From assembly GCA_964019155.1 (NCBI GenBank), contig OZ025240.1:94025198-94089197 (forward strand): a stretch of DNA of 64,000 nucleotides, given 5' to 3'. Below the pieces are notes generated by a model, which was not told the origin of the DNA, ran no database searches, and was given only the letters and a program-made list of their open reading frames with translations. The DNA comes from Osedax fenrisi (lineage: Eukaryota > Annelida > Polychaeta > Sabellida > Siboglinidae). Positions 22,570-34,799 of the stretch are shown in pieces; the first letter of the stretch is position 1, and every line of letters begins with the position of its first letter. The position numbers and the translations under genes are program-made.

Positions 22570-22834
22570 GTAATTCTTTATTGATATATTTTCAAATGGT
22601 GGATTTATTTATATAAGTGTAATTTTCGAAAAATATATGAATAATACATTTAGTATAAACCACTTAGCTGTAATACGATATATATTGAAATATCAATAAA
22701 AACATATTTACTACATATGTACAATACTATTACTATAAAATAATCTACTCCTACCGAAGCTTCATCGCTAGGTATTAAGCTAGATATTATAATCAGTTTA
22801 AGTATGCATTAACTCTACCTGGTGGTTATATCTG
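20861..22834. other. AT-rich sequence, possible LINE 5' remnant at the start
   Basis: 20861-21180 may continue the LINE upstream, but I could not read a convincing protein in it. ACTTAAGTTCAACTTAAGTT-like repeats occur near 21450 and 21610, and (TA)n tracts lie near 22220, 22290 and 22521-22565. No gene seen. Confidence 0.45.
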
Positions 22835-22940
22835 TCGTTTTAATTACCTGACTAATGGAAGTTTGAATAATGACCCTTAACAATGGCACGGATACCTCTC
22901 TTTAGGCATAACAATACCTATTGTTAACGTGGAGCCATTA
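22835..22940 (+). repeat. Dispersed repeat, copy A (inverted copy at 58050-58190)
   Basis: TTAATTACC, ACTAATGGAAGTTTGAATAA, TAACAAT and ATTGTTAACGT occur in the same order in the reverse complement of 58050-58190. The two copies differ in the spacing between these blocks. Family unknown; no open frame. Confidence 0.7.
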
Positions 22941-24796
22941 CAGTATAATATCTAGACCACACCCCTAAGTAAATAGTATTTACAAATTACCGAGTCGAGT
23001 TATACTATTAACGTTTGTACACACACTTTTAATAATATAGTTTTGTTATTGTGATATATTCACTAGATGTGTATACAGGGGACTATTAATACACTTACAT
23101 TAATTATGAATATATCTATTTGTGAATACATATATATATATATATATAATAATTTTATATATTTATAATACTAATTAGAATTTAATAAAGAAAAACTTAT
23201 CTGTTTATATATATGATGATGATGATGATGCCATACGGTGTATTATGCACTAAAATAAGGTCATGTAGAACCATTCACTCGTGCGTGAATAAAATAATAG
23301 TAAGATGATAATAATAATAATACAATAACAATTTAATAAAAATACATTGAATATAACACGAAACAAAAATAATAAGTTGGATGATTTAATTATTAGAGGT
23401 AGAGAGAAAAGAAGAAGTAAGATTTATAAATATGTTGTGGGATCTAATAGAACGAATAGTAAGTGGGAGGGAATTATATAGGGTGGGTCCTGAATTTCTA
23501 AAATATATAGAATTTAGAGAAGTTTTATTATAATTTCGGGATATAATGAGATGATTTTGGTAACGAAGAGAAGGTAATATTTTTGTTTTTTAATTAGATC
23601 AGATATATAGCTAGGGGTAAAACAATATATTGATTTATGGATTATAATCCATAAATTATTATATATCACGAGCAGAAATATTAGTGATACGTAATATAGC
23701 AGTGCTGGTAAGAAATGAGTCCGAATTAATAACATGGGAAGTTTTATAAAGTAAATTAATGATACTATGAAATTATAGTTAACTTCAGAAGTAAGAAGTT
23801 GTCAAGTACTAGTGTGAGGGAATTATCTATGGAGTGTGTGGATGACGACTTAGAGGAAGTTGAACTAGATAATATAGAGGTTGGTTTGTGATTAGAGGAC
23901 AATTTTAAATCCATTAGCTTTGGAATGTGTCTAGGAGTATTAGCATTGGGATTATGCTAGGGTTGGATATCAATAGTCGTAGTAGAAATATATATATCAG
24001 ATGTTGGATGTCACGTTACCTCGGCACTAGTATGATATATAGATTGGTGGTTATAATAGAAGGTGCGTATGACATGTGTGGAGTAGATGCATGATTAGAC
24101 AAAGGAAACTTATATAAAGTTAGACATGAGGAATACGAGAAGAAGAAGAAGGTAGGTGAATTGAATATGGAAATAGCATAAGCGGGAGGTTTTTTTTAGA
24201 ATGAAACCAGGATTTAGAAATAATAGATGCAATTATAATGTAATATAGATGGACATGTTTTATATTTGAGATAATATTCGCATGCGAGAAGATTACAATT
24301 TGAATAATTTTAGTAGATGATATCATTGAGATTGTGGGATTAAATTCAATGAAATAAATACAATAATACATGTATACAAATTAATCGTTAAAGGGAAATT
24401 TCGGCAGAAGTAATGTATTCACTCCTATAGGCTATATGCCGAGATGACTCGAGGTGCACCGATTGACTTAAATAGGCACCTGATACATTCGATGGCAGAC
24501 AGGGAATGATAGTCCGATTGTCAGAGACTGAAGGCAGTATATCGTCCGAGATAGAATTTATGGATATGTAGTACGCGATACTATTCTGATCTGTCTTAAT
24601 ATAAACATAGCAGCAAGCTATACAAATTTAATTTAATTTGGTGTCTAACCTCAAATAAAGGTTGGTAGATCTGACTACTATATGCAAATTGTCAAAGGAA
24701 ATCCACGGGAGAATATCAGTTATAAACTAATATTTTATAAATTTAATAAGTAATAAATAATGAAGCTAAGTATAACTCTTTATAACTATTCTATAA
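22941..24796. other. Unassigned sequence with a purine-biased stretch
   Basis: (GAT)n at 23215-23230. From about 23390 to 24350 the + strand is visibly richer in A and G (GGTAGAGAGAAAAGAAGAAG, GAAGAAGAAGAAGG), unlike its surroundings. No known protein could be read on either strand; the minus-strand frames are short. Confidence 0.4.
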
Positions 24797-24871
24797 TCCA
24801 TTTTCATTAATAATAATATTAAATATAAATTAATTGATAATGTATCATTATCTATCAATGATGCTTATGAT

Positions 24872-26797
24872 ATGATTACGATCTCATTTATATACGAACA
24901 TATTAATTATTTACTATCAGGTATATATAAAGCACCTATATTTAATATAATTGAATTTACTGATATTATATATAATACATTTAATCGTCATCTAAATAAA
25001 TCATTAATTTTAACAGGCGATTTCAATATAAATATAAATAATCATAATTCCCATACAAGTACTAAATTGTTTATTGATACTCTTTATTCCCTAAATTTAA
25101 TAGCGACAATCACTAAACCTACCCATATAACTAATCAAACAAATTCTATTATCGATAATATTTACACACATTTTTTATCTTTGCCACTTTTTAATGGCGT
25201 TCTCTTGACTGATATCAGTGATCATTTACCGATATTCTGTATTTTTAAAAAAAATATTAATATAAAAACGAAAAACTCTTATAAATATATTAGGGATCAT
25301 TCAGATCAAAATATTTTAAATTTTAATAATAATCTTACTAATATAAATTGGTCTTTCATTTTAACTCAATCTGATATTCATATATCTTTTAAAAATTTTA
25401 TCTCTACATTAACTAATTCATATAATATATATTGTCCATTAAAAAAAGTTAAAATTAAATCTGGAGTTTTTGATAAACCATGGCTAACCCCTTCCATCCT
25501 TAAATGCATAGGTAAAAAGAATAAAATGTATAAAAAATCTTTAAATAATCATTCACTAATAAATGTATATAAAAATTATAAAAATTGCTTAATGAAAATA
25601 TTAAAATATACAGAGAAAAAATATTATGAAAATAAAATAAAAAATAATAATATTAAAAATACTTGGCGTACATTAAATAAAGTTATAGGAAATAATAAAA
25701 AATCAGGAACTATTATTGATAATAAATTAACAGATTTACAAAATGCTAATATGTTCAATTCATATTTTTCAAATATAGGTGTTGAATTAAATAAAAATAT
25801 ACCATACTCTAATCAAAATATATATGAAAATATTACTAGTAATAAGAGTTCAATTTTTATAAAGCCTGTTTCATCAATAGAAATTGAAAATATTGTATAT
25901 AATTGTGATTCAAAATATAGTACGGATTCCCATGATTTTAACTTTTTTTTAATACGTAACATTATTTTATCCATTAGTAATATTTTATCAATTTTATTTA
26001 ATAAATGCATTGAAAATGGTGTTTACCCTGATATACTTAAAACATCTAAAGTTATAATTTTATATAAAAAAGGAAATAAAAATGATTGCTCGAATTATAG
26101 GCCAATATCATTGACATCACAATTCTCAAAAATTTTTGAAAAAATTTTAAAAGTAAGAATATTTTCATTTTTAGATAAAAATTCTTTAATAAACAATTCT
26201 CAATTTGGATTTCAAAAATCTATATCAACATGTGATGCTTTGATAAATTATATCGATTACTTAAATATAAATTACAAATTATTCATATCCACAATATCGA
26301 TTGATTTAAAAAAGGCTTTCGATACTATTAATCATGAAATTTTATTAAATAAATTATATATATATGGTTTCAGAGGTATCACTTTGTCATTATTAAAAAG
26401 TTATTTGACAAACAGGTATCAATACGTAAGCTATAATAATACCAATTCTAAAATACTTCCGATTAAATGTGGTGTACCACAAGGTTCAGTTTTGGGACCA
26501 GTATTATTTTTAATGTACATAAATGATTTACCTAATATAACTAATAAATGCAATTTTACTCTTTTTGCTGACGACACAACTTTAACATTTAAGTCTCATA
26601 AGTTAAATGATCTAGAAAAAGAAATAAATTCTACTTTAGTTTTAATATGTGACTGGCTTTGTGGTAATAAGCTAGTTCTTAATATTGATAAAACAAAATT
26701 AATTTTATTCCATCGCACAAGAGTTAAACATAAATTGAACATCAAAATAAATAATATACAAACAATGAATAAAACAAGCCATAAAACAATCAACTAA
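24872..26797 (+). CDS. LINE endonuclease / reverse transcriptase, 641-codon open part
   Basis: Copies element RNA into DNA at a nicked target. Seen: the endonuclease motifs LTGDFN (residues 47-52) and ISDHLP (115-120), both intact; a linker rich in Lys and Asn; then RT motifs NYRPISLTS (408-416), QFGFQKSISTCDAL (444-457), IDLKKAFDTINH (477-488) with a catalytic Asp, CGVPQGSVLGPVLF (533-546) and LFADDTT (564-570) with the catalytic pair. The 5' end is a truncation, so ATG 24872 is just the first ATG of the frame. Just past the RT core the frame ends by a 1-base-type shift; the C-terminal part reads on in other frames. Confidence 0.9.
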   Translation: MITISFIYEHINYLLSGIYKAPIFNIIEFTDIIYNTFNRHLNKSLILTGDFNININNHNSHTSTKLFIDTLYSLNLIATITKPTHITNQTNSIIDNIYTHFLSLPLFNGVLLTDISDHLPIFCIFKKNINIKTKNSYKYIRDHSDQNILNFNNNLTNINWSFILTQSDIHISFKNFISTLTNSYNIYCPLKKVKIKSGVFDKPWLTPSILKCIGKKNKMYKKSLNNHSLINVYKNYKNCLMKILKYTEKKYYENKIKNNNIKNTWRTLNKVIGNNKKSGTIIDNKLTDLQNANMFNSYFSNIGVELNKNIPYSNQNIYENITSNKSSIFIKPVSSIEIENIVYNCDSKYSTDSHDFNFFLIRNIILSISNILSILFNKCIENGVYPDILKTSKVIILYKKGNKNDCSNYRPISLTSQFSKIFEKILKVRIFSFLDKNSLINNSQFGFQKSISTCDALINYIDYLNINYKLFISTISIDLKKAFDTINHEILLNKLYIYGFRGITLSLLKSYLTNRYQYVSYNNTNSKILPIKCGVPQGSVLGPVLFLMYINDLPNITNKCNFTLFADDTTLTFKSHKLNDLEKEINSTLVLICDWLCGNKLVLNIDKTKLILFHRTRVKHKLNIKINNIQTMNKTSHKTIN

Positions 26798-27402
26798 TTT
26801 TAAATTCTTAGGCATTTTAATTGACGAAAATCGAAATTGGAAAATTCAAATAAATAATATTAAAAATAAACTTTACTATGGACTTAGTTTACTACATAGA
26901 TATAAATATAAATTTAATATTAATACTTTAGTTATGCTATATTTTTCTTTTTTTCATAGTCATATTAATTATTGTTCTATTATATGGGGAAGTACTTACC
27001 ATAGCAATATAAAATGTATTCAAATTTTACAAAATATGTATGAGAGCAATATATAAACTTGATAACAAAACCAATATTGATTACATTTTTTTAAGACATA
27101 ACATTCTTAAATTTAAAGATATAATAAATATATCCATTTATAAATATATGTTTAGAATATATAACAATCATTATTTGCATAGTTCAATTTGTAAGTTATT
27201 TACCTATAATTGCTCTTTATATACTTTTAGGTTAAATAGAACATTCTTAATACCAAAAATAAGATTTGATCATGATAAATTTAGTATTCGTTACAAAGGC
27301 GCATATTTATGGAATTCTTTAAATACAACCACATCATATTTGACGAATTTGAATACTTTTACAATACATATTAAAAACATGTTTTTAAATAGTTATATGT
27401 AA
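26798..27402 (+). pseudogene. LINE C-terminal domain, frameshifted
   Basis: Continuing from the main frame by shift: NFKFLGILIDENRNWKIQI (K-F-L-G motif), HSHINYCSIIWGSTY (x-I-x-Y-C-x-x-x-W-G) and then the frame 27040-27402 with YLWNSLNT close to its end (the W-N-S-L-P motif) and a TAA at 27400-27402. Two shifts separate this from the 641-codon frame. Confidence 0.85.
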
Positions 27403-27893
27403 TCACTTACACCTTATCTGTATTGTTTGTTATTTTATTTACATGATCATCTTTTCTTCTTTTTAGCTCTTTTAAATTGTTCGTATTGTACATATTTTTA
27501 TCTCTAGCCTTTGGTCTTTAGTTTTCTTTGATTTTTATAGTTTAACTTATTTATTATTTTAGTATCTTTTTACATTTTTTAATATTTTATTATATATTTT
27601 GTATTATATTTTATTATTATTTTATTGTTATATACATGATGATTTCTTGGTATTGAGAGATATATTTAATTTTATTGTATTGCTTTTTTATGAGACAGAA
27701 CACGAATGAACAATATAGAATTGTAAAATATTTATTTATATTTATTCATTTTGTATTTATTCATTTTGTATTAATTCTCTCATTACCAAGAGCAGGTTGG
27801 TATCTCGATAAGTTCAATAGAACTTCTATACCATACCTGGGTTTTTGATCTCGGTCATCAACTGAATCTGATATTATTATTATTATTATTATA

Positions 27894-28502
27894 AACAGTA
27901 TATAACATATATTTGAATTATATCGACTGGTCGATTTTATAATTATATTATATTAGTGATTTTTATTTATTTGTTATGCATTTTTATTTTATTAATTATA
28001 AAATGTAAATAAATCCTTAATCTAAATATATCTAAATAAGAAATGAATATAATTTCAAAACCAATGTAATGTATTTCGTTCTTAGTTGATATTAATATGT
28101 TAATAATATTAATAATATAAATAATATACAAATAAATAAATACATACTCATCTTTATAATAATAATATAATTAAATATATATATATATATATATTAAAAT
28201 TGAGTTACAATAAATATTAGTATATTATAATTATTATTAATAATATGTATAAATAGAAATAACATAAACAACTATATTGGCCTGGCTTAAGCCACATCTC
28301 AGCTTACATAAGTAGGAAAGCAATATATAATATATTACATACGAAGTATCTTATGAGAAATTCTATTTTGAAATCGTACTTCTTGCACGATACAATATAC
28401 TAAGCGTAGAACGTATTGGAGTCCGTATACATTATACGATTTATATATGTAAACATCGATTTACAATAACCTTCTATATATAGTATATGTAACTCTATAT
28501 AT
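27894..28502. other. AT-rich spacer
   Basis: Nothing recognised, apart from a (TA)n tract near 28178-28194. Confidence 0.5.
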
Positions 28503-28797
28503 AACTGACTGTGTGGCTCAGTTGGCTAATATATCAGACACACAAGCATCATGACGCGGGGTCAATCAGTGTCCGCACCAATACAATGATACCAATACAC
28601 CGTTACAATTATAGTAAGAAGTTATATTATATAATTTTGTATACTGAAATGATCGGCTCTCGTTAACATTATGGATGCTTTAATATGAAGGCGACTTCGA
28701 AAGGAATTATAGCCATTGTGTTATAAATAATATTAGTTAAGTTCCTGGATAGGATGAAAGAACTCCACCAAAATAACAATAATAACAATAACAATAA
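28503..28797 (+). mobile_element. tRNA-derived SINE, copy 2
   Basis: Head with TGGCTCAGTTGGCTAATA; the B box is damaged. Body with GGCTCTCGTTAACATTATGG, TTAAGTTCCTGGATAGGATG and CTCCACCAAAATAACAATAA, then (AACAAT)-type tail and (TA)n. Confidence 0.85.
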
Positions 28798-29008
28798 ATA
28801 TATATATATATATATATATACATATTTATTATATATATATTTATTTATATTTATATTTATATGCATACGTATATAAATATTAAAATATTTAATGAATGAG
28901 ATTAACAGTCAATTATAATATAATAACGAATTATAAGAATTTATAATATTAAATAATATAGATATAAATTAGATCATTCATGTATTTTCTCCAATTTGAT
29001 TAATTATA

Positions 29009-29595
29009 GGGGATAGTGTTCTAATATCGACATGCACGTAATATCGACACCCTAGAGATCACCTAAAATATAATTCCAATCAAAAAATAATTAATGTATA
29101 AAATGTTAATCAATATAATTCTAGTTCATATTAGTATACATTTTTTTTTAATATTTATATTTTTTAATTATAAAAAAAAAACTGTTTTATTCGTTACAAA
29201 TCAAATAACTGAATTTATGAAATTGTTGAAGTATAATATCGATTCTCAATCATCTAAAAATGTAGGTATTTTAAATATTTAAAATAAATCTTATAGATAT
29301 AATTATATTTTACAATGTGCCGAAAATATTTTGTATTTTTCATAATTTGTTACAAAGTTATAAACTTTTACATAAGCAACATACATTTTAATACATTTTC
29401 ACCCTAATTGCACACAATATCGACACCCATGTTATCTCAGAGTTAAAAAACCCAAATTAAATTGTAATATATATATAGTATATGTATAATAATACTTAAT
29501 TAATACTTATTAATACAATTTTGAAAAATTTAATTTAGAAATAATATAGTTCTGGTTATTTATTGCTAGGGTGTCAGTATTCGAGTTCTCTCCTC
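29009..29595. mobile_element. GGGG-terminal non-coding element, copy 2
   Basis: Starts GGGGATAGTGTTCTAATATC and is about 95 percent alike to copy 1 over the first ~100 bp, apart from a small insertion. Its far end, GGGTGTCAGTATTCGAGTTC followed by TCTCC, is an imperfect reverse complement of its start. The interior is shorter than copy 1 and has no coding. Confidence 0.65.
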
Positions 29596-30055
29596 AACAT
29601 GGAACACAGATTATCTTTATTATATTTAAATCAGGTAGAAATAATGACAATATAATAGAAAATGCATAGGTATATAGTTCTGGTTATTTATTGCTAGGGT
29701 GTCAGTATTCGAGTTCTCTCCCCAACATGGAACACAGATTACATTTATTATATTTAAATCAGGTAGAAATAATGACAATATAATAGAAAATGCATATATA
29801 TAGTTCTGGTTATTTATTGTTAGGGTGTCAGTATTCGAGTTCTCTCCTCAACATGGAACACAGATTACCTTTATTATATTTAAATCAGGTAGAAATAATG
29901 ACAATATAATAGAAAATGCATAGGTATATAGTTCTGGTTATTTATTGCTAGGGTGTGGGTATTCGAGTTCTCTCCTCAACATGGAAAACAGATTAACTTT
30001 ATTATATTTAAATCAGGTAGAAATAATGACAATAAAATAGAAAATGCATATATAT
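29547..30055. repeat. 126-128-bp tandem repeat, four copies
   Basis: TAGTTCTGGTTATTTATTG recurs at 29547, 29675, 29801 and 29929. Each unit holds the last ~50 bp of the GGGG element plus about 76 bp of flank (AACATGGAACACAGATTA, AATCAGGTAGAAATAATGAC). Copies are over 95 percent alike, so the amplification is recent. Confidence 0.95.
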
Positions 30056-30959
30056 AATTAAATAATAATTTAAATGTTCAAATGATATCTGATTGGCTAA
30101 CGAAAATTACTTATATTAGATATTCGCTTGATTATTAAGATGTAAGGTTACACTTAAGAAGGGGCGTGTTTTTGTGAAACCAAGATACCAAATAAATATT
30201 AATCATATATTAGTGTGACATTAAAATTCCGAGTTTTAATTGTAATATAGTTAAAATGATGTATGTGTTCATTCGTGAAATTTGTATAAATCAGTTGGAA
30301 TAATTTCACACCATTTAGGGGGTTATCATATATATATATATATATATAATTTTCTATTTTTGTATTTATTTTTAATTGTATTAAAACTATAAAAGTTTAG
30401 GAAACATATTCTTGAAATCTATGAGAATCCAATAACTATTCAATAAAGGACTATTTCAAGATATAATTGTATATATTTATTTTAGTAGATTTAATGCACG
30501 TGTTGAATGTTAATATGCAATAGCATATATAGCATATATGCATTTACATTAATTTTAAATGATTATTTAAAAATTAATTAATTAATTCATTCATAATATG
30601 TGTAATATATATAATATATAATATATAATATATTGAATTATTTCTATGAATAAATCAATTTTCTAGAAGTAATATTAATAATTTAAAAATAATGACGTAA
30701 CGTATCTTATACATATTAATATAAATTATAAATTATTAATTATTAATTATTCTAATAATTTGATGTTCTTACATTTCATAATCATTTGTATGCAATTATA
30801 TATTTATATTGTTAACAAATCAGCCTAGATAATAAATATTATCATACATACATGTATGTTAATATTAATATTGTCTACGATCATGTATAGTTAAATTACA
30901 TACTTATATCAACAGATATTTATAACGAAAATAATATTTAGTTTTATATTAATTAACTC
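30056..30959. other. AT-rich spacer
   Basis: Nothing recognised. Confidence 0.45.
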
Positions 30960-31129
30960 ATAGGTATAATACCGGAGGAACAAGCCGGATTCCGAAAAGG
31001 AAGGATCTTTATAAAACAAGTTTTTAACTGCAGAAATATTATTTAAAAACATATAGACAGCCAAAAAAACCTATTCCACAATTTCATAGATTTTAAAAAG
31101 GCATTTGACCGAGTATACCATGATGGATT

Positions 31130-31486
31130 ATGGTCATCATTAGCATCCTATATAAGTTTGGAATACAGAATGATATAATCATGATGATCAAATCACTATA
31201 TGCACTACTAGCGCAGTACTACCTAAATAATTTTGAAGGCGAATTCTTTAAAACTTCAGTTGGTGTACGTCAAGGATGTCTGCTTTCACCAACATTATTC
31301 AACGTATTCCTTGAAGAAATTATGAGTAAAACTCAGAGCAACTACTCTTCATCTATTTCAGTAGGAGGAAGACCACTTTGGAATCTAAAGTTCGCTGACG
31401 ACATCGACTGCTTGCTGATACCAACGAGGAACTACAAGAACTCACAGATCAAATATCAAGAAGTGCAACAATGTATGGAATGGTAA
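31130..31486 (+). pseudogene. LINE reverse transcriptase, open part
   Basis: 118 codons covering the end of the fingers, VGVRQGCLLSPTLFNVF and the catalytic FADDID box. The part before it, with IDFKKAFDRV near 31090, is in another frame because of a small indel. A second shift follows just after the FADD box. Confidence 0.85.
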
Positions 31487-31603
31487 TAAGCATAGAAAAA
31501 AGTAATGCGATGGTAAGAAAAGTCAAGCTTTTGAAAATAAATCGCATAGAATTAATAGATTAATAGATTACTCGGCATCACATATCAATAGAGAAAAACA
31601 AAC

Positions 31604-31894
31604 GTGTTCGTCAGTAACATAATTATTGAAATAATGGGTAACTTCGAGCCGCTCCTGCAAACAATTATTAAACGACTCAAATTAAAGTGGTTTGGACATA
31701 TATCCAGACGTGATAATTTGTGCAAAACAATCATACAAGGAGCGGTTGAAGGTTCTAGAATTCGAGGTCGCCCCAAACATAAATGGATAGATAATATTGT
31801 TAAATGGACAAAGAAGGATGTTAATTGTTTGATTAAAGATGTGCATGAACGAGACGAGACGACTGGAGAAATTGTGTTACTCTGGCGTCGTTGA
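31604..31894 (+). pseudogene. LINE C-terminal region, open part
   Basis: 96 codons with LKWFGHISRRDNLCKTII and RGRPKHKWIDNI, the conserved post-RT region of this LINE type. Stops at TGA 31892. Confidence 0.85.
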
Positions 31895-32184
31895 TTCCCC
31901 CTACGATTTACGAGTCACGGGATAACAAGTAACAAGTAAGTATAATACCTACATATATTATACGATTTATAATTATTTCAACAACGTAATATTATGAAAT
32001 ATATATGCATTTGTTTTCGCTATTATATTCGTTAACGATGCGATCAAAACCAGCGAACCGTGACGTTAGATTAACTTCATCACCAACTATAGCTATAGCT
32101 AAGAAGCTATTAATTCGCTAGAAATATATTACGTATACGTTATGGTCCCGTGAATGTTAACTAATTATTATTCTACTGTATATA

Positions 32185-32218
<34 letters not shown>

Positions 32219-32703
32219 TAAAACATGTATACACTGTACATTGTACAGTGTACAACATAACTTATTATGTTTAACATATTTAAATATCTGACATATATAT
32301 AAAGGTTGACAATGATTACCACGATGTAGAATATACATATTGGTTATTTACCCGGTGCTGTCACTGGTAGTATCATAGATGATGTATATGTTATTATTAA
32401 TGATCGTTAAGAACTTCATCTCCTTATACTAAGCACTAGTAAACTCTGTATAACTTTTACCAAGTCGTGCATACGTCCTAATACCAATATACTATAAAAC
32501 ATCGGCAGTAGTATTTTCAATATTATTCTTATTCTAGATTAGTTACAACAATACATACATCAACATAGCACATATATATTGTTATATATGTATATGTGTA
32601 TGTTATAGATAGTATAGTATAATGTTATAGTTATAACGCATACGATCAACTAGATAATGTGGATAATGGGTCGCGACTCGTGATTATTTAGGCACACTTT
32701 AAG

Positions 32704-32760
32704 ATGAGTTTTACAACAATGGTGTTACTATGTATTACTTTACACGCTGTAGCTGACTCT
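32704..32760 (+). CDS. Candidate first exon with signal peptide
   Basis: ATG opens 19 codons, MSFTTMVLLCITLHAVADS, which looks like a cleavable signal peptide (n-region, hydrophobic core, A-V-A-D cleavage-like end). GTTAGT, a reasonable splice donor, follows at once; without splicing the frame stops 12 codons on. No other exon can be tied to it by phase. Speculative. Confidence 0.25.
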
Positions 32761-33271
32761 GTTAGTTATACCCTGCTAAACTATAGGTTGACTATATAGA
32801 GTATAGTCTATAGACTATAGTCATTGTATGTATATTATTATATCGTTTTATGTTAAAAATATCTAAACAAATATTATTTTTAATATTTATTAAGAATTGT
32901 GATAAAATATATTCTACTTAAAAATGATAATAATACAAATGCTAATAATTAGATTTTTAAATAGCGCCACCTACATATGTGCGTTATTTCTATGTATGGA
33001 TCGAATTATATACTTTTCAAATATATGTGTTTACGTTAGTATTTATATGACTAACAATAAAAGCGTACATTAATATAATATAACAAATCAATACGGTATC
33101 GCGTTTAAATGGTAAACATGTAAGTTCGATAACATATATACTTATAATTCATATAATGCAATAGATCATCGAATGCATTACTGTATTGATACTATATATC
33201 ATTACGGTGATTACTATACCGTACTCTAATACAGTGTATACCTAACGCGTCATAACGTAACATTATTCCAG

Positions 33272-33312
33272 TGATGATACTACTACCAGCAGCGACAAGG
33301 AATCACTATTAA
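33272..33312 (+). CDS. Candidate internal micro-exon, 41 nt
   Basis: Bounded by a good acceptor (CATTATTCCAG) and a consensus donor (AA|GTAAGT). One frame reads D-D-T-T-T-S-S-D-K-E-S-L-L, plausible for an extracellular stalk. It enters in phase 2 and leaves in phase 1, so it does not join directly to the 32704 exon. Confidence 0.25.
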
Positions 33313-33650
33313 GTAAGTTGAGTAGAGAGGGGTTATATCATCCCTACTAATATATTTAGTAATACAGTGTTTTTAATATATTCATTAATATGTTATATTA
33401 AAATTAATATTCAATTTTAACCGATTCCAATTCTAATGTAATATTCACAATATCACACTCATACGCGATAGCTAAATCGCAATATCCATAATGTAATAAC
33501 TCATTTAAAGTTATGATTTATATATTTTATATATTTATTTATTTTATGTATATAAATAAACATACATGTAAATATAATGTGCACACTAAATATAACGTAA
33601 ATACTTATTAATATACCATAAATATATATATGGTGTGTGTGTGTTTGTGT

Positions 33651-33753
33651 GGACTCGAAGGGCATTAGAGCCATATGGTTATAAGTAAACACGTCAGCCG
33701 TGTTCCTGGATGCATCCATGGGATGAAAGTACCGCGACAATAACAATAACAAG
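33651..33753 (+). mobile_element. SINE fragment, 3' part only
   Basis: ACTCGAAGGGCATTAGAGCC, CATATGGTTATAAGTAAACA, GGGATGAAAGT and an AACAATAACAA tail match the SINE body. The tRNA head is absent, replaced by a GT-rich run. Confidence 0.8.
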
Positions 33754-34016
33754 AATATATATATACATGTTTTCGTGTCTATGTATGTGTATATGTGTGT
33801 TTATGTCTGTGTATGTGTGTGTTATTATATCAAACCTAATCTAATATAAATACAACATTATATTATTTATATATAAATTAACATTAATAAATTCACATTC
33901 AAATACACACAAAATTTAATATAAATCCATGTACACACATAAAATAATATATAGTAATATATAATACTGTATTATATTATAATATGTTTACAGATCATGT
34001 ACATGTCGTATATATA

Positions 34017-34053
<37 letters not shown>

Positions 34054-34460
34054 CAATGTAATAATACGAGAAAGAACGTATCGATCTATGTCATAATCAT
34101 TTTAAAGATTTACTGGGATGTCCAATAAGCAACCAAACCAGTACAGAAGACCATCCTACATAATACGATCAACTTGATATTAAAACTGGCAATTTTACAT
34201 CTGAAGAACTCATAAAAGCGACTAAAAGTATACAAAACGGCAATGCCACTGGATTATACGAAATACCTGTGGAAGTATGGAAACTATATGAATTTCAAGA
34301 GTTCTTACTTGGTTCATTCAATAAGGTATATTGGCAAGAAAAAATTGAAAGATGGACTCAAAGCTGTTTACTTCCCTTCCCAAAAAAAGGCGATCTATCT
34401 GTCACCAAAAATTACAGAGGTATCATATTAACTCCTATAGCAGCAACAATTTAAAACCTG

Positions 34461-34799
34461 ATGTTACTAAACAGAATTAGAACAGAAATTGATCCCATAC
34501 TAAGGAAAAATCAAAATGGATTTCGAAAAAACCGATCTACAACTGGACAAATTCTAACAATTCGCCGTATACTCGAAGGTGTAAAAGATAAAAATCTACC
34601 TCTCACACTACTCTTCATAGACTTCTCTAAGGCTTTCGACACCATAAACCGCGAAATGATGAAAATAGTTCTAATTAAATATGGTCTTCCTTCAGAATCA
34701 GTAAATTCAATAATGATTCTATACAAAAACACTCGGTCCATGGTTAGATCACCAGACGGTGACACACCTTTATTTGAAAATACAACCGGTATACTATAA
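34461..34799 (+). pseudogene. LINE reverse transcriptase, N-terminal half
   Basis: 112 codons with NQNGFRKNRSTTGQI, LFIDFSKAFDTINRE (catalytic Asp) and a TRSMVRSPDGDT strand. Stops at a TAA where the next residues are G-D-T-L-A-P; the family has Q-G-D-T there, so CAA has become TAA. The frame then carries on with ADYADDIAL at about 34940, so the catalytic box is intact beyond one nonsense codon. Further TAA and TAG codons lie at about 35147 and 35239. Confidence 0.88.

Larger units (their letters stand above)
24797..27893 (+). mobile_element. CR1/L2-like LINE, long open frame, ends in (ATT)n
   Basis: Non-LTR retrotransposon with endonuclease, reverse transcriptase and C-terminal region on the + strand. 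The coding part opens in frame near 24797, with I-F-I-N-N-N-I-K-Y strand sequence, so the start of the endonuclease is missing. The main frame stays open to 26797, then a shift moves coding to another frame and finally to the frame ending at 27402. A ~480-bp tail ends in AACTGAATCTG and (ATT)n, the tail pattern of CR1/L2-type elements. The copy is extremely AT-rich in codon use and fairly young. Confidence 0.9.
30960..31930 (+). mobile_element. 5'-truncated LINE, same type as 9256-10275
   Basis: Mixed frames on the + strand give EEQAGFRKGR, NFIDFKKAFDRV, SVGVRQGCLLSPTLFNVFLE, FADDID, then an E-L-T-D-Q-I segment and LKWFGHISRRDNLCKTIIQG, with RGRPKHKWIDNIVKW near the end. It begins within RT motif 2, so it is a 5' truncation. 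The tail past the last codon ends in AACAAGTAACAAGTAAG. Confidence 0.85.
31931..33650. other. Intergenic or intronic sequence with two exon-like pieces
   Basis: Less uniformly AT-rich than most spacers. Holds (TA)n at 32188-32217, the palindrome-like TACACTGTACATTGTACAGT at about 32229 and the exon-like segments at 32704 and 33272, listed separately. Confidence 0.4.

Noticed and set aside
23514..24371. Minus-strand open frames of 73 and 83 codons
   Set aside because: Leu/Ile/Ser/Tyr-rich, no motif; by-products of a purine-biased + strand.
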